DNA of 64,000 nucleotides from Gemmatimonadota bacterium (GTDB lineage: Bacteria > Gemmatimonadota > Gemmatimonadetes > Gemmatimonadales > GWC2-71-9), in contig JAKLGU010000005.1 in assembly GCA_022710485.1 (NCBI GenBank), forward strand, positions 100,661-164,660. Reading direction: 5' to 3'. Made by a program: the position numbers and the translations under genes. How positions within the stretch are numbered: the first letter of the stretch is position 1; every line of letters begins with the position of its first letter. Shown piece after piece: positions 44,659 to 53,100 of this stretch. The notes beneath the pieces were generated by a model. The model was given only the letters and a program-made list of their open reading frames with translations, ran no database searches and had not been told where the DNA came from.

Positions 44659-44685
44659 TCCACCTCACCCCACGACGACACGGCC

Positions 44686-45816
44686 ATGACCGCCACCTTG
44701 CCGACCAACGACGCCCCGCCGCGCACCAGCGCCGCGCCGTCCCCGCTCCCATCCACCCCCACGCCTGCCGCGGCGCCGCGCGGGTCGAGGGCTCCCCTCG
44801 TCCTGCTCGCCCTCTTCGTGCTCTTCGGCGGAGGCTGGGCGGTCCGCACCTGGCTCTTCGGGCGATCCCACGTGAGCACCGACAACGCGCAGGTGGACGG
44901 CCATATCACCCCCGTCGCGGCCAAGGTCGGTGGGTTCGTCCTGCGCGTGATGGTGGAGGAGAACCAGCCGGTCAGGGAGGGCGACACGCTCGTGGTCCTC
45001 GACACGCGTGACGCGCGCTCCCGCCTGCTGCAGGCCGAGGCCGACCTGGCGCTCGCGCGCTCGATGGCGGGCAGCAACCGGCGCGCCGGGCAGATGCAGG
45101 CGCAACTGGCGGCGAGCCGCGCGACCGCCGCGGGCGCTGAGGCCACGGTGGCGTCCGCCGATGCGTCGCTGCGAAAGGCGCAGGCGGACCTGGAACGCGC
45201 GCGGAGGCTGGCCGCCAACAACGTGGTGTCGGCCCAGCAGCTCGATGCGGCGGAGGCGGGGTATGCGGTCGCCGCGGCGCAGGCAGAGGCCGCCCGCCGC
45301 CAGGCAGGCGCCGCGACCTCGCAGGTGACCGCCTCGATGGCTGCGCTGCAGGGCGCCGACGCCCGCCTGGCAGCGGCGGAGGCCGCGGTGGAAACGGCCC
45401 GGCTGCAGCTCGAGTACACCACGGTGGTGGCGCCCTCCGACGGGATCGTCGCGCGGCGAAAGGTGGAAGTCGGGGAACTGGTGCAGCCCGGCCAGACGCT
45501 CATGACCGTGGTGCCGACCGCCGGGCTCTGGGTGACCGCGAACCTGAAGGAGACGCAGCTCGAGGACGTCTCCCCCGGCGACGCGGCCACCTTCACCGTG
45601 GACGCCTATCCCGGGCGGGAGTTCCGGGGCGTGGTGGAGAGCGTGAGCCCGGCCACCGGCGCACGGTTCGCCCTGCTGCCGCCCGACAACGCCACCGGCA
45701 ACTTCACGAAGGTGGTGCAGCGGGTGCCGGTGCGGATCGCGGTGACCGGGGAGCCGTCGTCGGAGTTCCCGCTCCGGCCCGGGCTCTCGGCCGAAGTGAC
45801 GATCCAGACCCGCTGA
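44686..45816 (+). CDS. HlyD/EmrA-type membrane fusion protein
   Basis: 376 residues. Cytoplasmic low-complexity start rich in Pro/Ala/Ser, one membrane anchor (LVLLALFVLFGGGWAV, ~33-50), then a biotinyl-lipoyl-like domain (ISTDNAQVDG-like VSTDNAQVDGHITPVAAKVGGFVLRVMVEENQPVREGD). A long coiled-coil hairpin follows at ~95-215, then the beta-barrel domain (TVVAPSDGIVARRKVEVGELVQPGQTLMTVVP). Links the DHA2 pump to TolC. 27 bp after the TolC gene and 7 bp before the pump gene. Confidence 0.92.
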   Translation: MTATLPTNDAPPRTSAAPSPLPSTPTPAAAPRGSRAPLVLLALFVLFGGGWAVRTWLFGRSHVSTDNAQVDGHITPVAAKVGGFVLRVMVEENQPVREGDTLVVLDTRDARSRLLQAEADLALARSMAGSNRRAGQMQAQLAASRATAAGAEATVASADASLRKAQADLERARRLAANNVVSAQQLDAAEAGYAVAAAQAEAARRQAGAATSQVTASMAALQGADARLAAAEAAVETARLQLEYTTVVAPSDGIVARRKVEVGELVQPGQTLMTVVPTAGLWVTANLKETQLEDVSPGDAATFTVDAYPGREFRGVVESVSPATGARFALLPPDNATGNFTKVVQRVPVRIAVTGEPSSEFPLRPGLSAEVTIQTR

Positions 45817-45823
45817 CCTGCGC

Positions 45824-47416
45824 GTGACGTCGATCGCCCTGCCGCTCGGCGGCCGGCCACAGCTTTCGCGCGCCGAGGTGCACGGCGCGCGGTATCTCAT
45901 CGCGTTCGCGGTGACGCTCGCGAGCGTGCTGGAGCTGGTGGACACCAGCATCGTCAACGTCGCGATCCCCCACATGATGGGCAACCTCGGCGCGACGCTC
46001 GAGGAAATCGCGTGGGTCAGCACCGGCTACATCGTGGCGAACGTGATCGTCCTGCCGCTCACCGGCTGGCTCTCCGAGCGGCTGGGGCGCCGCAACTACT
46101 ACACCGGGTCCATCGTCCTCTTCACCGTCGCATCGTACTTCTGCGGGAACGCCGGCACGCTGGAGAGCCTCGTGTTCTGGCGCATCGTCCAGGGCATCGG
46201 CGGCGGGGCGCTGATCTCCACCGCGCAGGCCATCCTGTTCGACGTCTTCCCGCGGGAGGAGGCGGGCACCGCGATGGCCATCTTCGGGATGGGCGTCATG
46301 GTCGGCCCGACGCTCGGCCCCACGCTCGGCGGGTGGATCACCGACAACTACGCCTGGCCCTGGATCTTCTACATCAACATCCCCCTCGGCATCCTCGCCG
46401 GGTGGCTCACGTGGCGGTACGTGCCGGAACCCGACCACCACATCGAGATGCCGGATCACGTGGACTGGAAGGGCCTGGCGCTCCTCATCCTCGGCATCGG
46501 GGCGCTGCAGATCCTGCTGGAGCGCGGCGAGAGCCACGACTGGTTCGCCTCGCGCGAGATCGTGACCGAGGCCGCCGTCGCCGTGACCGCCCTCCTCCTC
46601 TTCGTCTGGCACGAGCTGCGCACGCCGTTCCCGGTGGTCAACCTGCGGATCCTCGCCAATCGCCAGCTGGCCACCGGCGTGGTGTTCGGCCTCCTTCTCG
46701 GCTTCGCGCTCTACGCCAGCGTCTTCGCGTTGCCGGTGTTCCTGCAGAACCTCCTCGGCTACACCGCCTGGGACACCGGCAAGGTCATCCTGCCCGGAGC
46801 GCTCGCCAGCGCGGTCACGATGGCGGTCGCGGGCAAGTTCAACACGCGCATCGACGCGCGGCTCAGCATCACGGCCGGCGTGCTGCTCTTCACCTACTCG
46901 ATGTGGCTGCACTATCACTTCACGATGGAGCTCGGGATGGGGGATCTCCTCGCCCCGATGATCCTCCGCGGCGTGGCCATGGGGCTGATCTTCGTCCCGC
47001 TCACCGCGGTCACCGTGGCGGACCTCTCGCCGAAGCTGATGGCCCAGGGGACCGGGATGTTCAACCTCTCTCGGCAGCTGGGCGGGAGCTTCGGGATCGC
47101 CATCACGGCCACCCTCCTGACCCGCTTCACCGAGCAGGCGCGTGACGCGCTCCGGCCGCATCTCTCGATGACGGACCCGGGACCGAGGCAATGGCTGGCG
47201 GGGGTGGAGCGGTTGTTCATGCGGCAGGGCGGCACCCAGGGCGAGGCGGCGCTGAAGGCGCAGGCCGCGCTCGAGGGACTGGTGCATCAGCAGGCGTCGG
47301 TCATCGCCTTCGAGCGGGTGTTCCTTACGATGGGGCTCCTCTTCCTGCTCGGGCTCCCCCTCCTCCTTCTCTTCCGGACCGGCAGGGCGCAGCCGGGAGC
47401 CGGCCCGGCTCACTAG
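45824..47416 (+). CDS. DHA2-family MFS drug efflux pump (EmrB-like)
   Basis: 530 residues, GTG start, predicted 14 helices. Family motifs: LDTSIVNVAIPHM-like LVDTSIVNVAIPHMMGNLG near 37-55, motif A LTGWLSERLGRRNYYTGS near 76-93, and motif C GMGVMVGPTLGPTLGGWITDNYAWPWIFYIN near 145-175. Exports drugs or toxic metabolites with proton antiport through the EmrA-like and TolC partners. Ends 3 bp from the convergent gene at 47420. Confidence 0.94.
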   Translation: MTSIALPLGGRPQLSRAEVHGARYLIAFAVTLASVLELVDTSIVNVAIPHMMGNLGATLEEIAWVSTGYIVANVIVLPLTGWLSERLGRRNYYTGSIVLFTVASYFCGNAGTLESLVFWRIVQGIGGGALISTAQAILFDVFPREEAGTAMAIFGMGVMVGPTLGPTLGGWITDNYAWPWIFYINIPLGILAGWLTWRYVPEPDHHIEMPDHVDWKGLALLILGIGALQILLERGESHDWFASREIVTEAAVAVTALLLFVWHELRTPFPVVNLRILANRQLATGVVFGLLLGFALYASVFALPVFLQNLLGYTAWDTGKVILPGALASAVTMAVAGKFNTRIDARLSITAGVLLFTYSMWLHYHFTMELGMGDLLAPMILRGVAMGLIFVPLTAVTVADLSPKLMAQGTGMFNLSRQLGGSFGIAITATLLTRFTEQARDALRPHLSMTDPGPRQWLAGVERLFMRQGGTQGEAALKAQAALEGLVHQQASVIAFERVFLTMGLLFLLGLPLLLLFRTGRAQPGAGPAH

Positions 47417-47419
47417 CGG

Positions 47420-48181
47420 TCAGCGGCACTGGGCCGGCAGCCGCCGCACCCGGGTCTCCTGCGTCAGCTCGCTCCGCCCTGCCCCGCTCGAGAACTCGAC
47501 CCGGGCGTCGGCGCTGCTGGTCCAGGCAAGCGGTCCCTCGCCATTCCGCCACTGCAGGCTGCCGGCTTCCGTCTCCGTGCGGTGCACCACGACCGTGGAG
47601 TCCCCGGCGGCCACCCCTTCCTCCCACGACTCGCGACGGATCCAGCGGTACCGGGCGACCGACCCGGTTGCGCCCGCGCTGTCCGCCAGCCGCCAGACGG
47701 TCAGCCCCGCACCGTCGGTCCACTCGCCGGCGATCGCCAGCGGCGACGGCGGCAGCGGGGGAAAGAAGCGGATCGGGATCCGGCGAAAATCGAAGATGTC
47801 CCGCAACGCGGCCGGCACGAACGGCGCGGCGGTGGAGAGGTAGTCACCCTGCGGATCGAGGACGCCGACGTACCGCCCGCCCAGGATGCCCGAGGCGTCC
47901 GGGGCGTAGCGCCCCTCCGGCCCCTCGCGGAAGACCGCCAGGGTGTCGTACCACATCTCCAGCGCGAGCCCCGCGCTGTCAGGCGTCGCGCGTACGGACA
48001 GGACGCCGTCGCGCCCCAGCGTTTCGCGCCGGCGGCCTGCGCTGAAGCTCGATTCGAGGGTGGCGAGGGTGGATTCCGAGAACCGGGCGCAGCCGAGGGT
48101 GGCCGCGTCGTAGGCGGGAGCCTGCGCCAACGCGGGAACGGCAAGCAGCGGCAGGATCCATGCACCGGAGTAGGGGCGCAC
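47420..48181 (-). CDS. Hypothetical secreted protein, starts inside a palindrome
   Basis: 253 residues. The GTG start at 48181-48179 lies in the stem of palindrome copy B. A signal peptide follows (AWILPLLAVPALAQAPAY). Otherwise beta-rich, with no recognised family; repeated aromatic strands (RYRWIRRESWEEGV, SLQWRNGEGPLAW) suggest a lipocalin- or barrel-like fold. No alternative start codon within 60 residues keeps the signal peptide. If the hairpin forms, this start would be hidden in mRNA, so expression may be low. Confidence 0.55.
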   Translation of the reverse strand: MRPYSGAWILPLLAVPALAQAPAYDAATLGCARFSESTLATLESSFSAGRRRETLGRDGVLSVRATPDSAGLALEMWYDTLAVFREGPEGRYAPDASGILGGRYVGVLDPQGDYLSTAAPFVPAALRDIFDFRRIPIRFFPPLPPSPLAIAGEWTDGAGLTVWRLADSAGATGSVARYRWIRRESWEEGVAAGDSTVVVHRTETEAGSLQWRNGEGPLAWTSSADARVEFSSGAGRSELTQETRVRRLPAQCR

Positions 48182-48201
48182 GGCCGTGCGCCCCTACTCC
48201 G
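48166..48201. repeat. Perfect 36-bp palindrome at the P5C dehydrogenase stop codon (copy B)
   Basis: Core 48172-48195 equals copy A (41369-41392) with one compensated pair (A-T instead of G-C); here symmetry extends to CGGAGT/ACTCCG arms, 18 bp per arm. The minus-strand TAG stop (48196-48194) of the dehydrogenase is part of it, as is the GTG start of the downstream gene. Confidence 0.9.
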
Positions 48202-49819
48202 CATCCATGAACGGATACCGGTACGCTACTGGCGGAACGAACGTCTCCTTGATGCTCCGAGGCGAGATCCAGCGCATCAGGTTGAGGATCGAGCCTGCCT
48301 TGTCGTTCGTGCCGCTCGCCCGGGCGCCGCCGAACGGCTGCTGACCCACCACCGCGCCGGTCGGCTTGTCGTTGAGGTAGAAATTTCCCGCCGCGTTCCG
48401 CAGGGCGTCGGTGGCCTGGGCGAGCACCCGGCGGTCCTGCGCGAACACGGCGCCGGTCAGCGCGTACGGGCTGGTGCCGTCCACCAGCGCCAGCGTCTCC
48501 TCCCACCTGGCCGCGGGGTACACGTGGAGCGTGAGCACCGGACCGAAGATCTCCTCGCACATGGTCCGGTACCGCGGGTCTTCCGCGCGGAGCAGCGTCG
48601 GCTCGATGAAGTATCCCACCGCGTCGTCCGCCTTGCCCCCCGCCACCAGTTCGACTCCCTTCGCCTTCCGGGCCGTCTGGATGTACTCCGAGATCTTGTC
48701 GAAGCCCTTCTTGTCGATGACGGCGCCGACGAAGTTCCGGAAGTCGGCCACGTCGCCCATCCGGATGTCGGCCATCATCGCCACGACCCGCTCGCGCACC
48801 GCCGGCCAGAGATTGTCCGGCACGTAGGCCCGCGAGGCCGCGCTGCACTTTTGCCCCTGGTATTCGAAGGCCCCACGGACCAGCGCCACCGCCAGCGCGT
48901 CCACGTCGGCGCTCTGGTGCGCCAGCACGAAATCCTTGCCGCCGGTTTCGCCCACCAGCCGCGGGTACCCGGCGTACGCGGGCAGGTTCTGGCCGACGGT
49001 GCGCCAGAGCGACTGGAACACCTCAGTCGACCCGGTGAAGTGGATCCCGGCCAGCCGGCGGTCGGCCAGCAGCAGGTCGGACACCTGGGCCGCGCTACCG
49101 GGCACGAAGTTGATGACGCCCGGCGGGAGGCCCGCCGCCTCGAGCAGCTTGTAGACGTACCAGTTGCTGAGCAGCGCCGAGGCCGCCGGCTTCCAGACCG
49201 CCACGTTGCCGAGGATGGCGGGCGTCGTCGGGAGGTTGCCCCCGATGGCGGTGAAGTTGAACGGCGTGATGGCGTAGACGAACCCCTCGAGCGGCCGGTG
49301 ATCCATCCGGTTCCAGATCCCGGGCGACGAGAACGGCTGCTCCTCGTAGAGGCGCTCGGCGAAGTGGACGTTCAGCCGGAAGAAGTCGATCAGCTCGCAG
49401 GCGCTGTCGATCTCCGCCTGGTAGGCCGTCTTGCTCTGGCCCAGCATCGTTGCGGCGTTGACCACCTGGCGCCACGGCCCGGCCAGCAGGTCCGCCGCCT
49501 TGAGGAAGACGGCGGCTCGGTCGGCGAACGGCATCGCGGCCCAGTCGTGCTGCGCCGCGGTGGCGGAATCGACCGCCTTGGCGATCAGCGCGGGGTCGGC
49601 GAGGTGCGCCTTGGCCAGCACCCGCCGGTGGTCGTGCGGGGCGACGACGTTGATGGTCCGGCCGGTCCGGAACTCCTGCCCGCCGATGACGACCGGGATT
49701 TCGATGGTCTCGGCCGACATCCGTGCCAGCGCCGCCTTGAGCGCCGCCCGCTCCGGGGATCCGGGGGCGTAGTTGAGGACCGGTTCGTTGCGCGGCGCGG
49801 GGGTGCGGTAGGCGCTCAT
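48194..49819 (-). CDS. pruA: L-glutamate gamma-semialdehyde dehydrogenase (P5C dehydrogenase)
   Basis: 541 residues, aldehyde dehydrogenase superfamily, single-domain RocA/PruA-type of the mitochondrial-like (type 2) group. Key blocks: FNFTAIGGNLPTTPAILGNVAVWKPA, FTGSTEVFQSLW, the general base Glu in LVGETGGKDF, and catalytic Cys325 in YQGQKCSAASRAYV. It oxidises glutamate semialdehyde to glutamate with NAD+, the second step of proline breakdown. No proline dehydrogenase is nearby. The start overlaps the stop of the WtpA-like gene (ATGA), an unusual pairing. Confidence 0.93.
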   Translation of the reverse strand: MSAYRTPAPRNEPVLNYAPGSPERAALKAALARMSAETIEIPVVIGGQEFRTGRTINVVAPHDHRRVLAKAHLADPALIAKAVDSATAAQHDWAAMPFADRAAVFLKAADLLAGPWRQVVNAATMLGQSKTAYQAEIDSACELIDFFRLNVHFAERLYEEQPFSSPGIWNRMDHRPLEGFVYAITPFNFTAIGGNLPTTPAILGNVAVWKPAASALLSNWYVYKLLEAAGLPPGVINFVPGSAAQVSDLLLADRRLAGIHFTGSTEVFQSLWRTVGQNLPAYAGYPRLVGETGGKDFVLAHQSADVDALAVALVRGAFEYQGQKCSAASRAYVPDNLWPAVRERVVAMMADIRMGDVADFRNFVGAVIDKKGFDKISEYIQTARKAKGVELVAGGKADDAVGYFIEPTLLRAEDPRYRTMCEEIFGPVLTLHVYPAARWEETLALVDGTSPYALTGAVFAQDRRVLAQATDALRNAAGNFYLNDKPTGAVVGQQPFGGARASGTNDKAGSILNLMRWISPRSIKETFVPPVAYRYPFMDAE

Positions 49820-50802
49820 GGCGTGCCACTCGTGGGAAAAAGTCCCCGCAAAGATAACGGCGGCTGTCCCGGCCCGCCGAGCGACGGGGGCACCACCGGC
49901 TGCAGTCCCGCGTCGGCGAGGATCCGCTGGCCCGCCGTCGAATACACGAACCGGACGAACGCCTCGGCCACCTCAGGATGCGGTGCGTTCCTGGGAATCG
50001 TCAGCGCGTACACGATCGGCTCGCCGCGAAACTCCACGCTGTCGCTCGCCCGCGTGGCGCCGGGCAGCACCACCCGGGCCTCCGCGTAGGTCGCCGCCTG
50101 CGCCGGGTCGCTCAGGTTGACCTCCGGCGGCAGGTCGAGCCAGCGGAAGCCGTTGGTCCGTGCGATGGACACGTAGGTCCAGATGTAGTCGAGTTCGCCG
50201 AGCTGGAGGAGCGCGGTGAGGTCCGCCTCCTTGGGCCGCATGAACCGCGGCGGGCTGGCCGCCCTGAGGAGCGTCGCGAGTTGCGGCTGCCGGTAGTACC
50301 GCTCGGCGAGCTGCCAGACCATCAGTGTCCGGTAGCCGGCGGGGTCGAGCGCCGGGTCCGACCGCCCGGTGCGGATCCCCGGTTGGAGCAGGATGCGGTA
50401 CCAGTTGTAGTTCGCGATTTCGAGCCCGCCCGCCGACTCGTTCCGGTAGGCCAGCACCAGCGCATTGGAGGCGAAGGTGCCGTACCAGTCGGCGTGCGAG
50501 GGGATCAGGATCTTGGGGATGATGGCGTAGTCCGCCACCGCGAGCACGTCCGGCGTCTTGCCCAGCTCGGTGATCTTCCGGGCGGACTCGAGGCTCCCGG
50601 CCGATTCCTGCGACGTCTTCACGCCGGGGTTCGCCTGGCGGAACGCCTTGAGCAGGTTGCGGAACGGATACGCCAGGCTGCCGGCGTTGAAGATCACGAG
50701 CTCGCCAGCGAGCGCGGGAGACTGGGCCGGTGCGCCCTGCGGAATTCCCATCAGGAGCGCCGTGGCGATCACCCCGCGCTCCAGCATTCGGCGGATAGGC
50801 AT
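49816..50802 (-). CDS. WtpA/ModA-like tungstate-molybdate-type substrate-binding protein
   Basis: 328 residues from ATG 50802 (AGGAG 8 nt upstream). Signal peptide ending IPQGAPAQ. The WtpA-like N-terminus is strong: ELVIFNAGSLAYPFRNLLKAFRQANPGVKTSQESAGSLESARKITELGKTPDVLAVADYAIIPKILIP. C-terminal lobe contains NAPHPEVAEAFVRFVYSTAGQRILADAGL, as in molybdate-type binding proteins. Cognate permease and ATPase genes are absent. It is translationally coupled to P5C dehydrogenase instead, so tungstate/molybdate is not certain; another oxyanion or an amino-acid-related ligand should be considered. Confidence 0.82.
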   Translation of the reverse strand: MPIRRMLERGVIATALLMGIPQGAPAQSPALAGELVIFNAGSLAYPFRNLLKAFRQANPGVKTSQESAGSLESARKITELGKTPDVLAVADYAIIPKILIPSHADWYGTFASNALVLAYRNESAGGLEIANYNWYRILLQPGIRTGRSDPALDPAGYRTLMVWQLAERYYRQPQLATLLRAASPPRFMRPKEADLTALLQLGELDYIWTYVSIARTNGFRWLDLPPEVNLSDPAQAATYAEARVVLPGATRASDSVEFRGEPIVYALTIPRNAPHPEVAEAFVRFVYSTAGQRILADAGLQPVVPPSLGGPGQPPLSLRGLFPTSGTP

Positions 50803-50813
50803 ATGTGATGCTC

Positions 50814-51566
50814 CTAGAAGGTGCCGCGCCAGCTCACCGTGACCTGGTGCCCGTCGGTGAAGATGGCGGGTGGAGCGATGCCCCAGAGCTGCCACGACCC
50901 GTTCACGAGCTTGGCGGAGGTGATGCCGACGAGCGCGCCAAACACCACGTCGCTCGTCCAGTGCTTGTTGTCGTACACGCGGGACCAGGCGGTGCCCGTG
51001 GCGAGGGTGTAGAGGCCGATCTTGGCCCAGAGCGGATGCACGTCGTCGGCCAGGCTGGCGGCGAAACCGAAGGCGGCCGACGTGTGCCCCGAGGGCATGG
51101 AGTTGTTGCCCGAGAACGGCTCGAAGTCGAGCGGCTCCGATCCCTCGACATTGGGTCGGACGCGGCCGAACGCTTCCTTCAGGAGGGCGGTCACCCCGCC
51201 GGCGAGGGCCGCCGACGTCACCGCTCGAAGACCGGAGTGGGTCAACCCCGGCTTCCTGATGACGAGTCCCGTCCCGATCATCACGGCCGGCACCAGTGCC
51301 CAGACCTCCGGCTCGCCGACCGTCCGGAGGACCTCCGCCACGTCGCTCTTGGTGGCGGTCTGGTTGTCCAGCATGTAGCTCCGGACCGGGTTGTCCACCA
51401 GAAAGAAGGCCGACACTCCCACCAGGGCGATCGTCGCTTCATACCACTGGATCTGGTGCGCCCCCGTCGTGTCCTGGGCCCGCAGGGGTGTGGCGGTACC
51501 GAGCACCGTCGCCACCCCGACGAGGAGCGTGACGAGCCCCCCCTTGGGAGAACGCGCATTCGGCAT
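50814..51566 (-). CDS. PAP2-family phosphatase
   Basis: 250 residues. Signal peptide-like N-terminus (LVTLLVGVATVLGTATPLRAQ) and several helices. All three catalytic PAP2 motifs are present: KEAFGRVRPN, SMPSGHTSAAFGFAA and SRVYDNKHWTSDVVFGA. Removes phosphate from lipid phosphates (for example phosphatidate or undecaprenyl diphosphate) or other phosphomonoesters at the membrane. It ends 11 bp before the WtpA-like gene start; same strand, so probably one operon with WtpA-like and pruA genes. Confidence 0.9.
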   Translation of the reverse strand: MPNARSPKGGLVTLLVGVATVLGTATPLRAQDTTGAHQIQWYEATIALVGVSAFFLVDNPVRSYMLDNQTATKSDVAEVLRTVGEPEVWALVPAVMIGTGLVIRKPGLTHSGLRAVTSAALAGGVTALLKEAFGRVRPNVEGSEPLDFEPFSGNNSMPSGHTSAAFGFAASLADDVHPLWAKIGLYTLATGTAWSRVYDNKHWTSDVVFGALVGITSAKLVNGSWQLWGIAPPAIFTDGHQVTVSWRGTF

Positions 51567-51645
51567 TATTTAAGGTAGCTGTATGCCCGCCCGTCCCGCT
51601 GAGACCACCGTGGGGGACGGTCCACCATGCCCCGGGACACCATCG

Positions 51646-52038
51646 ATGCGACGCCTCCTTGCCCTTCCGCTGCTCGCCCTGGCCCTTGCCGGCTGCCCAA
51701 GCTACGACAATTACGCTCCGCTCGTCTCCCAGAAGGGGCTGGTTCCGCCCGACCAGTTCGCCCGGTACGGGAAGGAACAGGCGCAGGCGGTGGCCATCGC
51801 TCGCGAATTCGGTTTCGCCTACCAGGGTGACACCCCCGCCGCGTATGGAGCGCAGGCGGCGGTCGCTGTCGAGTACGCCCGGACCATGCCGGACGTCGTG
51901 AATGTGACGGTGGACAGCCTGGGGCACCGGCTCACCCTGCAGTTCCGGAGCGGCTGGCGGACCGCGGTGGATCCGATCGCCGACGGCCGGCGCGGGAACG
52001 AAACGCCCGGCATCTCGGCGGCCGCCCCCGCGTCGTGA
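51646..52038 (+). CDS. Hypothetical lipoprotein
   Basis: 130 residues from ATG 51646; a frame start at 51583 would bury the lipobox. MRRLLALPLLALALAGC is a standard lipoprotein signal. The mature part has NYAPLVSQKGLVPPDQFARYGKEQAQAVAIAREFGFAYQG and a beta segment DVVNVTVDSLGHRLTLQFRSGWRTAV. No known family. The stop overlaps the CutA start (GTGA). Confidence 0.65.
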   Translation: MRRLLALPLLALALAGCPSYDNYAPLVSQKGLVPPDQFARYGKEQAQAVAIAREFGFAYQGDTPAAYGAQAAVAVEYARTMPDVVNVTVDSLGHRLTLQFRSGWRTAVDPIADGRRGNETPGISAAAPAS

Positions 52039-52358
52039 ACGACGACTGCCTCCAGGTGTCGGTGGCGGCCGCCTCGCCTGAGGAGGCCGAGCGGATCACG
52101 GGGAGCGCGGTCGAGCAGCGGCTGGCCGCCTGCGGCCAGGTGATCGGCCCGGTGGCATCCACCTATCGGTGGGAGGGCAAGGTGGAACGGGCGGAGGAGT
52201 GGCTCTGCCTCCTCAAGACCACCCGCGCCCGGTTCCCGGAACTTCAGCGACACATCCTTCGGACGCACAGCTATCGCGTCCCCGAAATCATCGCCACCGC
52301 CATCACGGCCGGCGCCATCGACTATCTCGACTGGATCCGCGCCGAAACCGCTTCCTGA
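52035..52358 (+). CDS. cutA: Divalent-cation tolerance protein CutA
   Basis: 107 residues from GTG 52035. CutA fold: QVSVAAASPEEAERITGSAVEQRLAACGQVIGPVASTYRWEGKVERAEEWLCLLKTTRARFPELQRHI, then HSYRVPEIIATAITAGAIDYLDWI. CutA forms a very stable trimer, and its physiological role (copper tolerance, PII-like signalling) is still debated. Overlaps the lipoprotein gene and lies 14 bp upstream of the Yip1 gene. Confidence 0.93.
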   Translation: MNDDCLQVSVAAASPEEAERITGSAVEQRLAACGQVIGPVASTYRWEGKVERAEEWLCLLKTTRARFPELQRHILRTHSYRVPEIIATAITAGAIDYLDWIRAETAS

Positions 52359-52372
52359 ACCCGGGAGTCCTC

Positions 52373-53098
52373 GTGACCGCACCAGCTGCCCCGGCGCCCG
52401 AACGCGCCGCACTGTGGGAAGACTTCCTCGAGATCTTCATCAAGCCGGCCGATGTGTTCGAGCGGCGGAAGGCCTCCGGCTTCGCCGTTCCGCTCGTCGT
52501 GCTGACCGTGCTCTTCGCGGTGCTCTTCTTCGGGCTGAAGGGCGCGTTCCAGCCGATGATGGACGCCGAGAACGCCCGCGCCATCGCCCGGGTCATGGCG
52601 AAGAACCCGCAGCTCACTGAAGAGATGATGGCGGGCAACCGCGCGATGGGCGAGAAGCTGGCGCCCTTCATGGTCCTGGTCGGCGTGCCGATCGCCGTGT
52701 TGTTCGTGGGGCTCTTTACGTGGGGCGCGGGCAAAATGGTGGGCGCCAAGGCGACGCTCGGCGCGGCGATGATGATCGCCACCTACAGCTACTTCCCGCG
52801 CCTGCTCGAGCTGCTGGTGTCCGGCGCCCAGGTGCTGCTCCTCCCGGAAGAGCAGATCACGGGACGGGCCTCGGTGTCCCTTGGCGCGGCGCGCGCCCTC
52901 GACCCCGACACCACGTCGACGGCGCTGATGGCGGTGCTCATGCGCGTGGACGTGTTCACGCTCTGGGTCACCTTTCTCGTTGCGGTGGGCCTTCGCGTGG
53001 TCGGCAGGGTGCCGATGAGCAAGGCGCTCGTCGCCGCCGGGGTCGTATGGGTGCTGGGGGGCCTGTTCACTTTCCTGACGTCCGGCCTCGCCGGCTGA
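52373..53098 (+). CDS. Yip1-domain membrane protein
   Basis: 241 residues from GTG 52373 (GGGAG 5 nt upstream). A cytoplasmic start with EDFLEIFIKPADVFERRK is followed by four to five helices (LVVLTVLFAVLFFGLKGAF, MVLVGVPIAVLFVGLFTWGAG, AAMMIATYSYFPRLLELLVSG, LVAAGVVWVLGGLFTFLTSGL). Bacterial Yip1 proteins are of unknown function. Third gene of the lipoprotein-cutA-Yip1 unit. Confidence 0.78.
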   Translation: MTAPAAPAPERAALWEDFLEIFIKPADVFERRKASGFAVPLVVLTVLFAVLFFGLKGAFQPMMDAENARAIARVMAKNPQLTEEMMAGNRAMGEKLAPFMVLVGVPIAVLFVGLFTWGAGKMVGAKATLGAAMMIATYSYFPRLLELLVSGAQVLLLPEEQITGRASVSLGAARALDPDTTSTALMAVLMRVDVFTLWVTFLVAVGLRVVGRVPMSKALVAAGVVWVLGGLFTFLTSGLAG

Positions 53099-53100
53099 GG

